Shown: positions 33,999 through 45,128, numbered from the stretch's first letter. The stretch is 64,000 nucleotides of DNA from Adiantum capillus-veneris (GCA_014529385.2 CM043943.1:160098247-160162246); one strand, 5' to 3'. Numbers and translations are program-made. Notes: generated by a model from the letters alone, not told the origin.

Positions 33999-35614
33999 TG
34001 TCATAAAATCTAATATCTAACCAACCCAAATGATTTTCTCATATTAAATTGATCACTTAATGTGGGAGAATAAACGGGAACAAGTGTTAAGATATAGATA
34101 TGTGCTTATAGATCTATCTCAACACGGGGCCAATAGTAAAGGGGCCCAAATGGGAGATGGTCTATCAAGAGCAAGGCTAACCAATGGATCATAAGACCTT
34201 AGGGTTAGCTTCATTGAAGACCTCCAATAATGTGTGTAAAAGTCCTTTGACCTTAGGTAAGCTAGGGCTGAGCTTGAGGTGGGAACCCGGCCCAAACTTG
34301 AGGTGCTTGTCGTGCTTGAGGTGCTTGTCCTGCTTGAGGTGCTTGTCATGCTTGAGGTGCTTGATTAAGATGCTTGAGGTGCTTGACTGGCTCCATGCTT
34401 GAGGTGCTTGACTTGGTGCATGATTAAGGTGTTTGAGGTGCCTTGAGAAGCTTGCCTGAGATGCTTGTGGGAACACCCCATACTTCAAGTGCTTAGTCAT
34501 GCTTGATGACTAAGGGGCTTGCTCATCCAAAGTCAAAAAGATCCCTACAAGGAGGGGGGCGAGCCTACAAGGGGGGGGGATGAGAGAGAACACACACACA
34601 CACACACACACACAAGGGAAGCCCCAACTTGAAGAGGCAGCAAGGACACTTGTCAAGTTCCTCCTCATGTTGCCCTCATGGTGTGCCTGAAACCTATTGG
34701 TTGGCCACCCAAGGGGTCCAATGATAATAAAGGATATTTAATTAATTGATTTTGCATTTATCAAGTCCTCTCTCTCAAAGGGGAAAGGGGGACACTTGTC
34801 CCAAGGCTATCCCTGTTGCTTGTAATGGCTCCTGCTTGTGATTGGCTAGGCCTGGAGGGGTCCAATGAGCTTCAAGCATGAGCTACAAGGGGGGGTCCAC
34901 CCAAGCAAGCTAGGGGGGTGCTTAGGGGGTATACTCACCCACACACACTCAAAAACACTCTCATTGTGTACTATGCAAAGTGCAAGAACTCCCTCTCTTT
35001 CCTACACCAACACTCTTGGCTATGGAGTGCAAATCCATCCAAGAGCCATGCTTCAATGCTTGAGCTTGCCATCTATTTCTTCTTCATTACTATGCTATTA
35101 TGTATGCTAGCACAAGAGTTATGATAAGTGAGGAACTAGCTCTTTCTCGTATGAAATGTTTCTTCTTCCTCTTCCCTACCCTCATTCCCTGCTAGCTCTC
35201 TCCACCTTAGAAGGTGTTTGAGGTCTTGGGACTGAGGCTTGGTATAGTTAAATCTTTCTTCAAGTTTAGGTTATGCTATGATGATGATGCATGAAGCTTT
35301 CCATCTTCATTGCTTCACCTAGGTCACAAGGAACACAAAGAATGTATTGTAACAAGTCTCTCTTTATGGGAGAAATCATAATACAAATGCCTATTGGAGG
35401 GGGGACCGGCTCCACATAAATCTGGTCCTCAACTGTTGTCATGCTCTCTAAATTCTCTCTCTTGCAAAAGTATTGTCTATGCCAAGTTAACTAATTGCTA
35501 TGATTATGTTGCTATCTTCAATTATTTCTACCCGCTATGCTCACAAAATCATTTCTTGAAAGTACTCTCATTAAATTCCGCTACTCTCAAATTGAATAGG
35601 CAAATTCCATTACA
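33999..35614 (+). repeat. 5' LTR of the chromovirus
   Basis: TG...CA bounded, followed by TAGTATCAGAGC at 35,616, a one-base variant of the initiator-Met primer site. It contains a minisatellite of the 11-mer GCTTGAGGTGC with spacers at about 34,290-34,470, and an (AC)n tract at 34,592-34,615. Confidence 0.95.
34290..34470. repeat. GCTTGAGGTGCTTG minisatellite in the LTR
   Basis: Eight or so copies of GCTTGAGGTGCTTG with variable 1-12 bp spacers. The same array is at 41,470-41,650 in the 3' LTR. Cys/Leu-repeat ORFs across it are artefacts. Confidence 0.85.
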
Positions 35615-35986
35615 CTAGTATCAGAGCATTTGGTTTCTCTTTTCTTGCTTAAGAAGAGAGGTCCTTAAGTAGCCTATAAATGGTTGATGTTGTTAATTAT
35701 AATAGAGTAAGTGGAAATGGGATCTAATATCGGTTTTGTTAAGCCCCCTATGTGGGGGATGGTGCACACCTCGGGAGCTTTGGACTTAATAATGGAGTCA
35801 TTTTAGACTTGCCTACGGCTTTACCATTATTGAGCCATAAGAATTTCGAAAGGAGCTAGCCCTTGGCAACTCTGCTATGTTAGACCTACTCCTCTACTCT
35901 CTATAATTAACCACTTTGAGCCGTGGGTGTAGATATTTAAGAGCCGATTTTCAAAGGCTAAGAGGAGTGGCAACTAAGGTTTTGTA
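35615..35986 (+). other. Primer site and leader of the chromovirus
   Basis: TAGTATCAGAGC is a G-to-A variant of the initiator-Met primer site. About 360 bp of leader follow with no ORF of note. Confidence 0.7.
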
Positions 35987-38900
35987 TTGCCAAAGTATAC
36001 ACTAAGTATAAACATAAATTTTGTTAACATGGGTGACAATAATCAAGAGAGTAGAATGAACATTGATAGCTTTGATTTTGCACATGAAGGTGCTAATGAT
36101 GATGCTCCCATGTTTGTGAATTATCTCGTCACTAGGTTGCAACAAGCTATGGGCAATCCTGTTTTGCAAGCCAAAGTTACTCAACAACTTCGTGCTTATG
36201 GAATTTCCCTTCTTCTCCGAGAGGAGAGAGAGCTTAGGAGGCCTCTTGAAGAGACCCCCAAAAGAAGACTCTCTCCCATTCGAGAGGAGGAATCCAAAGA
36301 GAAAGAAAGCAATGACAGTCTAAGTTCTTCTGAAGATGTGGCTCCACGAAGACGGCGGTCTAGACGATCGCCTACTCCTCCCAAGAGGAAAAGAGCAACC
36401 CATAGTCCTTCTCCTCATCCCTTTGAAAGGCAAGAGAGGAAACAAAGGAAGAAAAGGGCTAGGAAGCGGTCACCCACTTCTCCTTCTTCTTCACCTTCCT
36501 CCTCTTCCGATGAAAGTTATGGCTATTCTCCTAGAGAATACAAGAGGGGAGGACATCGCAAATCATTTCCTGCATGCCGAAGGTCACAAAAGCTAAAGAA
36601 GTTCAAGGAGGGAGGAAAGAGTATCTCTTTTCTCACCTATGATGGCACCTTTGGTGCTACCGACAAAGTGTTGGCCTTCATCCAGCAATTTGATGCGGCC
36701 TTTGGGGACGAGGGCTTCACAGAGTCCTCCAAGCTACGCCATGTAGCTATGCACTTCCAAAAATCAGCTCGTCAATGGTGGGCTAGCCTTCGTGGCAATG
36801 GAGAAGCCCCAAAGACATGGAAAACTCTACGAGTTTCCATCATGAAGCAATTTCTTCCAAGTGATACTAAAGATAAAGTTCTTACCGAATGGCGTGGCTT
36901 GAAGCTTCTCTCTCATGAGTCTATCAACAAGTATGTAGACAAGTTTTGGGATTTACATCTCAAATCTACTGTCTTTCAAAAGATAGACTTTGCCGAGCAA
37001 AGACAGCAATTCTGTGCGGGATTACCAAAAGAGATGGCCGAATACATCAACTCTCAACTGCCCGGTACTATTACCGAAGTAATCCACCACACCATGGTTG
37101 CTTCACGCATCAATTTCCATCAAGGGGCTAGACGTAATGTCAAGCCCATGGAAAACAAAGATAAAAATGATGCAAAGGGGAAATCCAATGCTCAAAATAA
37201 TTCCCAAGGCACTTCCAACAACAACAATAACAACAACAACAATCGGTCCAAGGAGAAGGGAGTTTACAAAGGTAAAAACAAACTCTCTCCTGAAGAGCTT
37301 GAAGCTTTTCACAAGGACCATAAGTGTTTCAAGTGTGGGGAGCAAGGACATGGCTATTGTTCTTGCCCCAAGAAGAATACTCGCAATGAGACTCCTAGGG
37401 CTTCCACCATCGAAGCTCCAAAAGAGGATGCTCATTGCAAAGGATCATCACTTTCCTATGCGTGGGGAAAGGTAAGAGATCATGATGCCTTCATCTTGTT
37501 TGACCCAGGCTCTACTCTCAACTTCATATCAATAGAGTTGGCCACCAAGTTGGGCATTCAAGCTTTTGAGATGGGAGATATAGTAACAGCTGATGCAGCT
37601 TTCAAGGGACAACAAGCCTCCGTTACTCCCTTGATTGGGAAGTTGAGGCTTCATGTCCAAAGCTATGTCGACAAAGAAGACTTCTTCATCTCTCCTCTCC
37701 AACATCAGGATGTTATCCTAGGGGCACCATGGTTTGATCGCATGGCTGCCAACATGAAGTTCCCTGAAAGGAGAATTTACTTCACCTACAGGGGAAAGAA
37801 CATGTATATAGATGCTAGTGAGCGTGGTCGCACTATTCCACTTGTAGATCCTCTTTCTTTTGATAAATCAATGAAGAGCTCACTTTCTGCGTACATGATT
37901 TATGTCAAAGAGTCTGTAAAAGCTAATAATGTTTCATCAAATGAAAATGATAGGAATCAAGAAGAGTTAGACTTGTCTACTTTTCTAAAAGGATTCCAAG
38001 ATGTGTTCATCGATGATATCCCTATGGACCTACCTCCAAAACGAGGGGATGATGACCATCGTATTGAGCTCCTTCCAGGAAGCTCACCGCCTAACAAACC
38101 TCCTTATCGAGTCTCACAAGCTCAACAAGAGGAGATTATGAGGCAAGTACAGGAATTGGTAGACAAAGGGATGGTGAGGCCTAGTTCCTCTCCCTTTTGT
38201 TCTCCAGTCCTTTTAGTGCAAAAGAAAGATGGTACATACCGTATGTGTGTGGACTATCGAGCACTAAACCATATCACTGTCAAAAATAGATTTCCCGTGC
38301 CTCGGGTAGAAGATCTGTTTCATAAGCTACAAGGCTCTACCTACTTCAGTAGGATTGACCTTAAGAGTGGCTATCATCAAATAAGGATAGTGGATGAAGA
38401 TATCCTAAAGACCGCGTTTCGCACAACATTTGGTCTTTATGAATATCTAGTCATGCCTTTTGGCTTGACTAATGCACCAGCTACTTTCAATCGTCTCATG
38501 GAGAAAATTTTTAGACCATATCGTAAATTCACTGGAGTGTTCTTTGATGATATCATCATCTACTCCAAGTCTTTGGAGGAACATAAGCAACATCTCCAAG
38601 TGATTTTTCAAGCCTTGAGGGAGAACAAACTTTTTCTCAACCAAAAGAAAAGTGAATTCTTCCTTCAAGAGATTCAATATCTAGGTCATATTATCTCTCA
38701 CGATGGTATTCGTATGGATCCATCAAAGTTAGAGGTAATAAAATCATGGCCTAACCCAAGGAATCTACATGAGCTAAGAAGCTTTATTGGTATGTGTGCA
38801 TACTATAGATGCTTCATAGCAAAATTCTCTCAAGTAGCAGGACCACTACACGACTTAACAAAGAAGAACGTTAAGTTTGTATGGACTGCTAAGGAGCAAA

Positions 38901-40636
38901 ATGCTTTTGAAAAACTCAAAGAGAAGCTTACTTCCCAACCAGTCCTCGTGCTTCCGGATCTCTCAAAGCCATTTGAGGTCCAATGTGATGCGTGTGGTGA
39001 TTGCCTTGGAGCGGTTTTGCTTCAAGAAGGGCATGCCATAGCATATGAGAGCCGAAGGCTCAATAGTGATGAACGAGTCTTGGGCATTTATGACAAAGAG
39101 CTTTTAGTTGTTCTACATGCCCTAGACACATGGAAGCACTACCTATTGGGGACTCCATTTATCCTACGAACCGACCACCAAAGTCTCAAGTATTTCATGA
39201 CGCAAACCAAGCTTTCCGACAAACAAATGAGGTGGGCAAATTTTCTTTCGCAATTTAATTTCCATATTGCTCACATAGCTGGTAAGCACAATCAAGTTGC
39301 CGATGCACTTTCACGACGACCAAAAGTTAATGCGGTGTCTATAGCTACTCACAATGATCTATCCTCTATGATAGATGAGTATGCTACTGACCCTGACTTT
39401 AGAGACATAATGTCAGCCCTTGCTTTGGGGAAGAAAGAGGAACCATTCACCTTGCAGGATGGTTATCTTCTCCACGGAAATAGGCTATGTGTTACCCATT
39501 CCCTTCGTGAGAAGGTTATGTATGAATCCCATGCTCCTCCATATGCAGGGCATAGAGGTATTCAACCTACTCTCCGAGGAGTAGAGACGTATTTCTATTG
39601 GCCTACGATGAAAGTGGACATACAAGAGTATGTTTCAAAATGTGTAGTATGCCAAAAGACCAAGTATGATAGAGGGAAGCAACCTGGATTACTCCAGCCA
39701 TTGCCTATTCCAAATTCACCATGGGAGAGTATATCCATGGATTTCATCTTTGGATTACCCAAGTCTATCCATGGGAATACAGGAATATGGACAATAGTCG
39801 ACAGGTTTAGCAAGCAAGCACATTTTATTCCTGTCAAAAAGACTATTAAGGCACATCAAATGGAAACTCTCTTCATATCTCAGATTTTCAAGCACCATGG
39901 ATTACCCACGTCCATCGTGTCAGATAGAGATCCTAGAATGACCAGCAATTTCTGGAAAGGTCTCTTTGAAAATCTAGGAACAAAATTGAATTTCTCTTCG
40001 GCCTATCACCCACAAACGGATGGCCAAAGTGAGATAGCCAATCTTATGATACTCGATCTACTCAAGACTTATGTTACCGAAGTAGATCAACGCTCACAAT
40101 GGGAAAAGTATTTACCTCTAGTAGAGTATGCCTACAATAATACTGTCCATACTTCTACGGGGAAAGCACCTTTTGAGATCATAGAGGGAAGACCTAAAAG
40201 TCCCTTGCTACTCAAAGTACATGAGAAGATCTTCGCCACCGATGAGTATAGCCGTGACCTACAAGAATCTTTTCAAAAGATTAGGGAGGCTATAGCCATC
40301 TCTCAAGAAAGGCAAAAAGCTGTTGCTGATAAGCACAGAAGATCCTTAATGTTCAAAGAAAATGATTGGGTCTTACTCAAGTTTCCTAAGGCTCGATTAA
40401 GGCAAACGACGGGCAAAAATCCTACGGGCCATCAAAAGTATTATGCTAAACTAGCAAAAAGATACTATGGTCCTTTCCAAATCTTGAAGCCCATCAATGA
40501 GACGGCTTATCAACTCAAGTTGCCCAACCATTGGCTTATACACAATGCCTTTCATGTAAGCCTATGTAAGCCCTACAAAGGAGATCCACCAACTGAACCA
40601 ATTATTGAAGACCCTCCCGAAGTTGAAGACCAATAA
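35987..40636 (+). CDS. Chromovirus Gag-Pol polyprotein, single 1,549-codon frame
   Basis: The likely start is the second ATG at 36,029 (MGDNNQESRMN). The N-terminus has an Arg/Ser-rich stretch (residues ~90-190), then the Ty3 capsid domain (residues ~205-380, with SARQWWASLRG) and a CFKCGEQGHGYCSC zinc knuckle (~446-460). The protease follows at ~500 with FILFDPGSTLNFIS, where D-P-G-S replaces D-S/T-G. RT is at ~690-900 with YRMCVDYRALN and FFDDIIIYSKS. RNase H is at ~985-1110 with FEVQCDACGDCLGAVLLQ. The integrase HHCC finger ends CVVCQKTK, and the core shows SMDFIFGLP, VSDRDPRMTS and YHPQTDGQSEIAN (catalytic D, D, E). The C-terminal YYGPFQILKPINETAYQL is followed by HNAFHVSLCKPY. It is one frame with no interruption. 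It ends at TAA 40,634-40,636, just before a chromodomain. Confidence 0.95.
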   Translation: MPKYTLSININFVNMGDNNQESRMNIDSFDFAHEGANDDAPMFVNYLVTRLQQAMGNPVLQAKVTQQLRAYGISLLLREERELRRPLEETPKRRLSPIREEESKEKESNDSLSSSEDVAPRRRRSRRSPTPPKRKRATHSPSPHPFERQERKQRKKRARKRSPTSPSSSPSSSSDESYGYSPREYKRGGHRKSFPACRRSQKLKKFKEGGKSISFLTYDGTFGATDKVLAFIQQFDAAFGDEGFTESSKLRHVAMHFQKSARQWWASLRGNGEAPKTWKTLRVSIMKQFLPSDTKDKVLTEWRGLKLLSHESINKYVDKFWDLHLKSTVFQKIDFAEQRQQFCAGLPKEMAEYINSQLPGTITEVIHHTMVASRINFHQGARRNVKPMENKDKNDAKGKSNAQNNSQGTSNNNNNNNNNRSKEKGVYKGKNKLSPEELEAFHKDHKCFKCGEQGHGYCSCPKKNTRNETPRASTIEAPKEDAHCKGSSLSYAWGKVRDHDAFILFDPGSTLNFISIELATKLGIQAFEMGDIVTADAAFKGQQASVTPLIGKLRLHVQSYVDKEDFFISPLQHQDVILGAPWFDRMAANMKFPERRIYFTYRGKNMYIDASERGRTIPLVDPLSFDKSMKSSLSAYMIYVKESVKANNVSSNENDRNQEELDLSTFLKGFQDVFIDDIPMDLPPKRGDDDHRIELLPGSSPPNKPPYRVSQAQQEEIMRQVQELVDKGMVRPSSSPFCSPVLLVQKKDGTYRMCVDYRALNHITVKNRFPVPRVEDLFHKLQGSTYFSRIDLKSGYHQIRIVDEDILKTAFRTTFGLYEYLVMPFGLTNAPATFNRLMEKIFRPYRKFTGVFFDDIIIYSKSLEEHKQHLQVIFQALRENKLFLNQKKSEFFLQEIQYLGHIISHDGIRMDPSKLEVIKSWPNPRNLHELRSFIGMCAYYRCFIAKFSQVAGPLHDLTKKNVKFVWTAKEQNAFEKLKEKLTSQPVLVLPDLSKPFEVQCDACGDCLGAVLLQEGHAIAYESRRLNSDERVLGIYDKELLVVLHALDTWKHYLLGTPFILRTDHQSLKYFMTQTKLSDKQMRWANFLSQFNFHIAHIAGKHNQVADALSRRPKVNAVSIATHNDLSSMIDEYATDPDFRDIMSALALGKKEEPFTLQDGYLLHGNRLCVTHSLREKVMYESHAPPYAGHRGIQPTLRGVETYFYWPTMKVDIQEYVSKCVVCQKTKYDRGKQPGLLQPLPIPNSPWESISMDFIFGLPKSIHGNTGIWTIVDRFSKQAHFIPVKKTIKAHQMETLFISQIFKHHGLPTSIVSDRDPRMTSNFWKGLFENLGTKLNFSSAYHPQTDGQSEIANLMILDLLKTYVTEVDQRSQWEKYLPLVEYAYNNTVHTSTGKAPFEIIEGRPKSPLLLKVHEKIFATDEYSRDLQESFQKIREAIAISQERQKAVADKHRRSLMFKENDWVLLKFPKARLRQTTGKNPTGHQKYYAKLAKRYYGPFQILKPINETAYQLKLPNHWLIHNAFHVSLCKPYKGDPPTEPIIEDPPEVEDQ

Positions 40637-40819
40637 GAGGTGCTACAAACCGAAGCTGTCCTTCGGCATGAAGACAAGGTACTACGACATGGTAAGATAA
40701 TCCGACGGTATCTTATTAAGTTCAAAAATTATCCTTTTGAAGATGCTAGATGGATGCAAGGAGTACAACTTAAGGATAGTATGAACCTTGTCAATGCTTA
40801 CAATGCTACATTAGAGTAA
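40637..40819 (+). CDS. Chromodomain in frame after the gag-pol stop
   Basis: The same frame as gag-pol, directly after the TAA, stays open for 60 codons to a TAA at 40,817-40,819. It reads VLRHGKIIRRYLIKFKNYPF, EDARWMQGVQLKD and NLVNAYNA. This has the chromodomain pattern (aromatic/basic strand Y-L-I-K-F-K-N-Y, then a Trp and a C-terminal helix). Ancestral chromoviruses carry this domain fused to integrase, where it directs insertion to particular chromatin. There is no ATG near its start, so it needs readthrough or is lost in this copy. Confidence 0.85.
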   Translation, partial: EVLQTEAVLRHEDKVLRHGKIIRRYLIKFKNYPFEDARWMQGVQLKDSMNLVNAYNATLE

Positions 40820-41165
40820 GCAAATGTACAAATTTCTTTTGAATGACTCATGTTTTTGTCTTATAAGACTAGTCCTCTTTTTAATTGTGCACAAATTTAA
40901 CTAGTATGCATGCTTAGAATCATGTTTGTGATGACGACGTCTCTCAAACACCAAGTAGAATTTGTCACTCTACTTTGGGAGAATGAAATGGACTAAAGAG
41001 CAGACATGCTTGCGGCAGCTATGTCTCCCAAGCACCAAATGGATTAGTCATCCATCTTGGAAAGATGTCATAGGGTAAAAAAGGGATCCTCTACCCGCTA
41101 AGTACGATTGACTAATGACTAAGGCTTTATCTCTTCTACCTCATAGTCGAGGACGACTATGATTT

Positions 41166-41179
41166 CAAGAGAGAGGTAA
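41166..41179 (+). other. Polypurine tract of the chromovirus
   Basis: CAAGAGAGAGGTAA immediately precedes the 3' LTR at 41,180. It follows the GTCGAGGACGAC word often seen at this position in plant Ty3 elements. Confidence 0.8.
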
Positions 41180-42819
41180 TGTCATAAAATCTAATATCTA
41201 ACCAACCCAAATGATTTTCTCATATTAAATTGATCACTTAATGTGGGAGAATAAACGGGAACAAGTGCTAAGATATAGATATGTGCTTATAGATCTATCT
41301 CAACACGGGGCCAATAGTAAAGGGGCCCAAATGGGAGATGGTCTATCAAGAGCGAGGCTAACCAATGGAGCATAAGACCTTAGGGTTAGCTTCATTGAAG
41401 ACCTCCAATAATGTGTGTAAAAGTCCTTTGACCTTAGGTAAGCTAGGGCTGAGCTTGAGGTGGGAACGCGGCCCAAACTCGAGGTGCTTGTCGTGCTTGA
41501 GGTGCTTGTCCTGCTTGAGGTGCTTGTCATGCTTGAGGTGCTTGATTAAGATTCTTGAGATGCTTGACTGGCTCCATGCTTGAGGTGCTTGACTTGGTGC
41601 ATGATTAAGGTGCTTGAGGTGCCTTGAGAAGCTTGCCTGAGATGCTTGTGGGAACACCCCCTACTTCAAGTGCTTAGTCATGCTTGATGACTAAGGGGCT
41701 TGCTCATCCAAATTCAAAAAGATCCCTACAAGGAGGGGGGCGAGCCTACAAGGGGGGGGGATGAGAGAGAACACACACACACACACACACACACAAGGGA
41801 AGCCCCAACTTGAAGAGGCAGCAAGGACACTTGTCAAGTTCCTCCTCATGTTGCCCTCATGGTGTGCCTGAAACCTATTGGTTGGCCACCCAAGGGGTCC
41901 AATGATAATAAAGGATATTTAATTAATTGATTTTGCATTTATCAAGTCCTCTCTCTCAAAGGGGAAAGGGGGACACTTGTCCCAAGGCTATCCCTGTTGC
42001 TTGTAATGGCTCCTGCTTGTGATTGGCTAGGCCTGGAGGGGTCCAATGAGCTTCAAGCATGAGCTACAAGGGGGGGTCCACCCAAGCAAGCTAGGGGGGT
42101 GCTTAGGGGGTATACTCACCCACACACACTCAAAAACACTCTCATTGTGTACGATGCAAAGTGCAAGAGCTCCCTCTCTTTCTCCAAGCAAGTAGAGGTT
42201 GAGAGCCTACACCAACACTCTTGGCTATGGAGTGCAAATCCATCCAAGAGCCATGCTTCAATGCTTGAGCTTGCCATCTATTTCTTCTTCATTACTATGC
42301 TATTATGTATGCTAGCACAAGAGTTATGATAAGTGAGGAACTAGCTCTTTCTCGTATGAAATGTTTCTTCTTCCTCTTCCCTACCCTCATTCCTTGCTAG
42401 CTCTCTCCACCTTCGAAGGTGTTTGAGGTCTTGGGACTGAGGCTTGGTATAGTTAAAGCTTTCTTCAAGTTTAGGTTATGCTATGATGATGATGCATGAA
42501 GCTTTCCATGTTCATTGCTTCACCTAGGTCACAAGGAACACAAAGAATGTATTGTAACAAGTCTCTCTTTATGGGAGAAATCATAATACAAATGCCTATT
42601 GGAGGGGGGACCGGCTCCACATAAATCTGGTCCTCAACAATTGTCATGTTCTCTAAATTCTCTCTCTTGCAAAAGTATTGTCTATGACAAGTTAACTAAT
42701 TGCTATGATTATGTTGCTATCTTCAATTATGTCTACCCGCTATGCTCACAAAATCATTTCTTGAAATTACTCTCATTAAATTCCGCTACTCTCAAATTGA
42801 ATAGACAAATTCCATTACA
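41180..42819 (+). repeat. 3' LTR of the chromovirus (1,640 bp)
   Basis: Near-identical to 33,999-35,614 apart from a 24-bp extra segment near 42,183-42,206 and scattered substitutions. It ends CCATTACA and is followed by CGAAG. Confidence 0.95.
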
Positions 42820-43198
42820 CGAAGCGCACACGCCGATGCATCTACGAGCTATTTGTGGTTGTAAGTGTATCAAACGATGTCTGTTTTCTACGTGCTAGTA
42901 GTCTATAGAATCGTGGCAACATAAGCTACGCATAGGTACTCATAAATTTCAGTTTCGGGCACTTTCAAAATTCAGCTCTGTCATCCTACGCATTTTCCGC
43001 AGATGGGTTTAGAGTGAGGGTTTTGAGTGTAGAAGCTTAGGGACAGGTATATCCTAGTGAGGGGATGGTGTTCCTTAAGTTTTGTATGAATCTGGCATGA
43101 TTAGGTGAGTTACCTTCCATATGTGTGTATGTGGCTAGGTGGTGTAGTTGAGAGCAGTGAGGTTCTTGATTGTGGTTTAGTTGGCCTTCCTGAGTGTT

Positions 43199-43763
43199 GT
43201 ATGTGTAGGATGGTCTCAGCCTGACAAGCTAAAGATATTTCCTCCATGTGCCTATCGTGTCATCTGTGTCCTCGATTGACATTATGTTGATCTAGGTAGT
43301 GTTTGCATGCACGTCATGGGTGTGTGAGTCTCTCCGTCCAACAGGCATCATGCAACCCATGAACCTAGGTAGTCAATTTCACTTGAGAGTGTTTCTCTTG
43401 CTACAGTTGCCTACTTTAAGGCATATGTGAGTTGTGCCAACGTATACTTGCAACAAAAGAGGAAATTGAGGATGAAATATCCTTTAGATACATGTTGGTA
43501 TATATGCATGCTAGTGATGCACACTTCAAAAAATGGGGAGGTCTAGCTAGCATGGGAGGGCAAAGAAGCTTTAGGTTGTTCTTTCTAAATGCAATGCAAG
43601 TGCCTCTCTACAAAATTCAAATTTGAGCACCTGTGCTTGCATCTTGAGGACCCTTGTCAATGCATAGAAAGCTAACATGGGTGAGGATGGATTTTATGGG
43701 ATTATTAGTCAAGGACTATCAAAAAAAGATAGAATGCTTGGTTGTGCTTTCGTTGACATGCCT
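43199..43763. other. Non-coding sequence
   Basis: No gene recognised. The 64-codon ORF at 43,432-43,626 (+) has no motif. Homology to the 814-bp LTR stops at the left edge. Confidence 0.4.
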
Positions 43764-43991
43764 CAGCGGGGTCAGTATATAGAGATCTTGTATAGCACAT
43801 GCGTTTAAGAGGTATTTATAAAACCCCCTATTCCACATTTTTTGAGGCATATAGAGACCCCTTGTGTACCACTTTTTCAATTAAAACACCTTTCTATATG
43901 TATATTTTTTGTGTAAGTTCATAAGAGAAACTAACCCCTTCTGTTGAACTCACGTGCTATTCTACAAAGTTTTGAGTGAATCCCCCCACTG
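43764..43991. mobile_element. hAT-like MITE, copy B (228 bp)
   Basis: The left end is CAGCGGGGTCAGTATAT and the right end, on the other strand, is CAGTGGGGGGATTCACT. Flanking 8-mers are ACATGCCT (43,756-43,763) and ACATGCAT (43,992-43,999), 7 of 8 identical, as expected for hAT transposition. The interior shares TATA..CACRTGCGTT.AAG and the polypyrimidine/AT segments with copies A and C. No coding capacity. Confidence 0.75.
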
Positions 43992-44640
43992 ACATGCATG
44001 CTAAATGATGATCTCACAAAATCTCAAAATGTGCTTGCCAAGAGCTTCCTATTGGGGATGTTGTCCATTGGATTGCTTACATCTTGAAGGTATGTGTTGT
44101 TTGTACCAAGGCAACATGATATATATTGATGACCACAACAGGGGTCATTTGAGAAGGACAAACACTTACAAAACATGCTAGCTTTAGGTGTTTGCATCGA
44201 CTACATGGTATGTCGAATCAAGGAAATTTAGGGAAGGTTGTTTGCAGCAACTGTGGAGCAAGGGTTTCTCTTCGAATGCAACCTATGAATATATTATACT
44301 CAATCCGTAGGCCCAAGAAATGGCATCACTCATGCAACTATCGCGTCGATGCCAAGATGAATAAGAAGATGGTTTGATAAAGAGCCTTGAAACACAATGA
44401 TCAACATAAAGAGTGTAGTATTCAATTGAGCAAGAAAAGACATGGACCACATCTGCCACTCCTCCACGTTGAGTCCCTTCCACCATTCTCACATAGCTTA
44501 ACTTGAAATTGAACTGTTCTTGCATCAGAAACCATCGAAGCAATACACAATGCATCCTCATGACAGGTAGTAGGAAGCTTCATTGATTGCGGCCCAAACT
44601 CCACCTATAGGCTTGATCTAGATGAAACACAGATTAGGAA
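43992..44640. other. Non-coding sequence upstream of the gene's promoter region
   Basis: Short ORFs only, none with a motif. I see no second gene here. Confidence 0.4.
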
Positions 44641-44652
44641 ACATTTTTCTCG

Positions 44653-44701
44653 TGTGTGTGTGTGTGTGTGTAAGTGTGTGTGTGTGTGTGTGTGCGCACG
44701 C

Positions 44702-44736
<35 letters not shown>

Positions 44737-44743
44737 TGCACGC

Positions 44744-44775
<32 letters not shown>
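44653..44775. repeat. Compound GT/GA microsatellite upstream of the ANTH gene
   Basis: (GT)n with one interruption, then (GA)n, GCGTGCACGCAT and (GA)n again. The GA arms repeat with the spacer CGYRCACGCATGA. It lies 370-490 bp upstream of the start codon. Confidence 0.95.
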
Positions 44776-44777
<2 letters not shown>

Positions 44778-44849
44778 TGATACTTCTTGTGGTGTCCAAG
44801 AGGCCTGCCCACCCATGCCAAAAAAGGGAATCGAGCAGACAGCTTTCGG

Positions 44850-44882
44850 TGACGTGCATCCAACCTTAGCTGCGTGACGTGC
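44850..44882 (+). promoter_or_regulatory. Twin TGACGTGC elements
   Basis: Exact copies of TGACGTGC at 44,850-44,857 and 44,875-44,882, spaced 25 bp apart, in the GC-richer DNA upstream of the ANTH gene. TGACG/ACGTG are core binding words of plant bZIP factors (as-1/G-box-like). Function inferred from the motif only. Confidence 0.4.
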
Positions 44883-45093
44883 CCTTGAATCTTGGAGCCG
44901 TTGTTGATAATTGACGCGTCAGCGGGCCGCGGCGAAGGAGCTCTTGCGTGGGCGTTGGCCTGGTCCTGCGGGTTCTCTTAACGAGTCGACGATTCCTGGA
45001 GGCTGCGCAGTCAATCTCCTTCATTTGAGGCCACACACAGACACACACACTCAACTCTCTCATTGCGGCATACGCACGCAGAGAACTCTGCAC

Positions 45094-45098
<5 letters not shown>

Positions 45099-45128
<30 letters not shown>
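45099..45128. repeat. (GA)n in the likely 5' untranslated region
   Basis: Fifteen GA units end 18 bp before the start codon. GAGA tracts in 5' leaders are common in plants. The upstream in-frame ATG at 45,063 would translate it as Arg-Glu repeats and is not the chosen start. Confidence 0.85.

Larger units (their letters stand above)
33999..42819 (+). mobile_element. Nearly intact Ty3 chromovirus, nested insertion
   Basis: LTRs of 1,616 and 1,640 bp start TGTCATAAAATC and end CCATTACA. A 24-bp segment present only in the 3' LTR (near 42,183-42,206) explains the length difference. The flanking 5-mers are TGAAG (33,994-33,998) and CGAAG (42,820-42,824). The unoccupied homologous site near 59.34 kb has one CGAAG, so the target duplication was CGAAG with a later C-to-T change on the left. 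The interior encodes an unbroken 1,549-codon gag-pol plus a chromodomain after a stop. High LTR similarity shows it is young. Confidence 0.95.

Noticed and set aside
43432-43626. 64-codon ORF as a possible gene near the ANTH gene
   Set aside because: No domain, no conserved context and no second copy to test selection.
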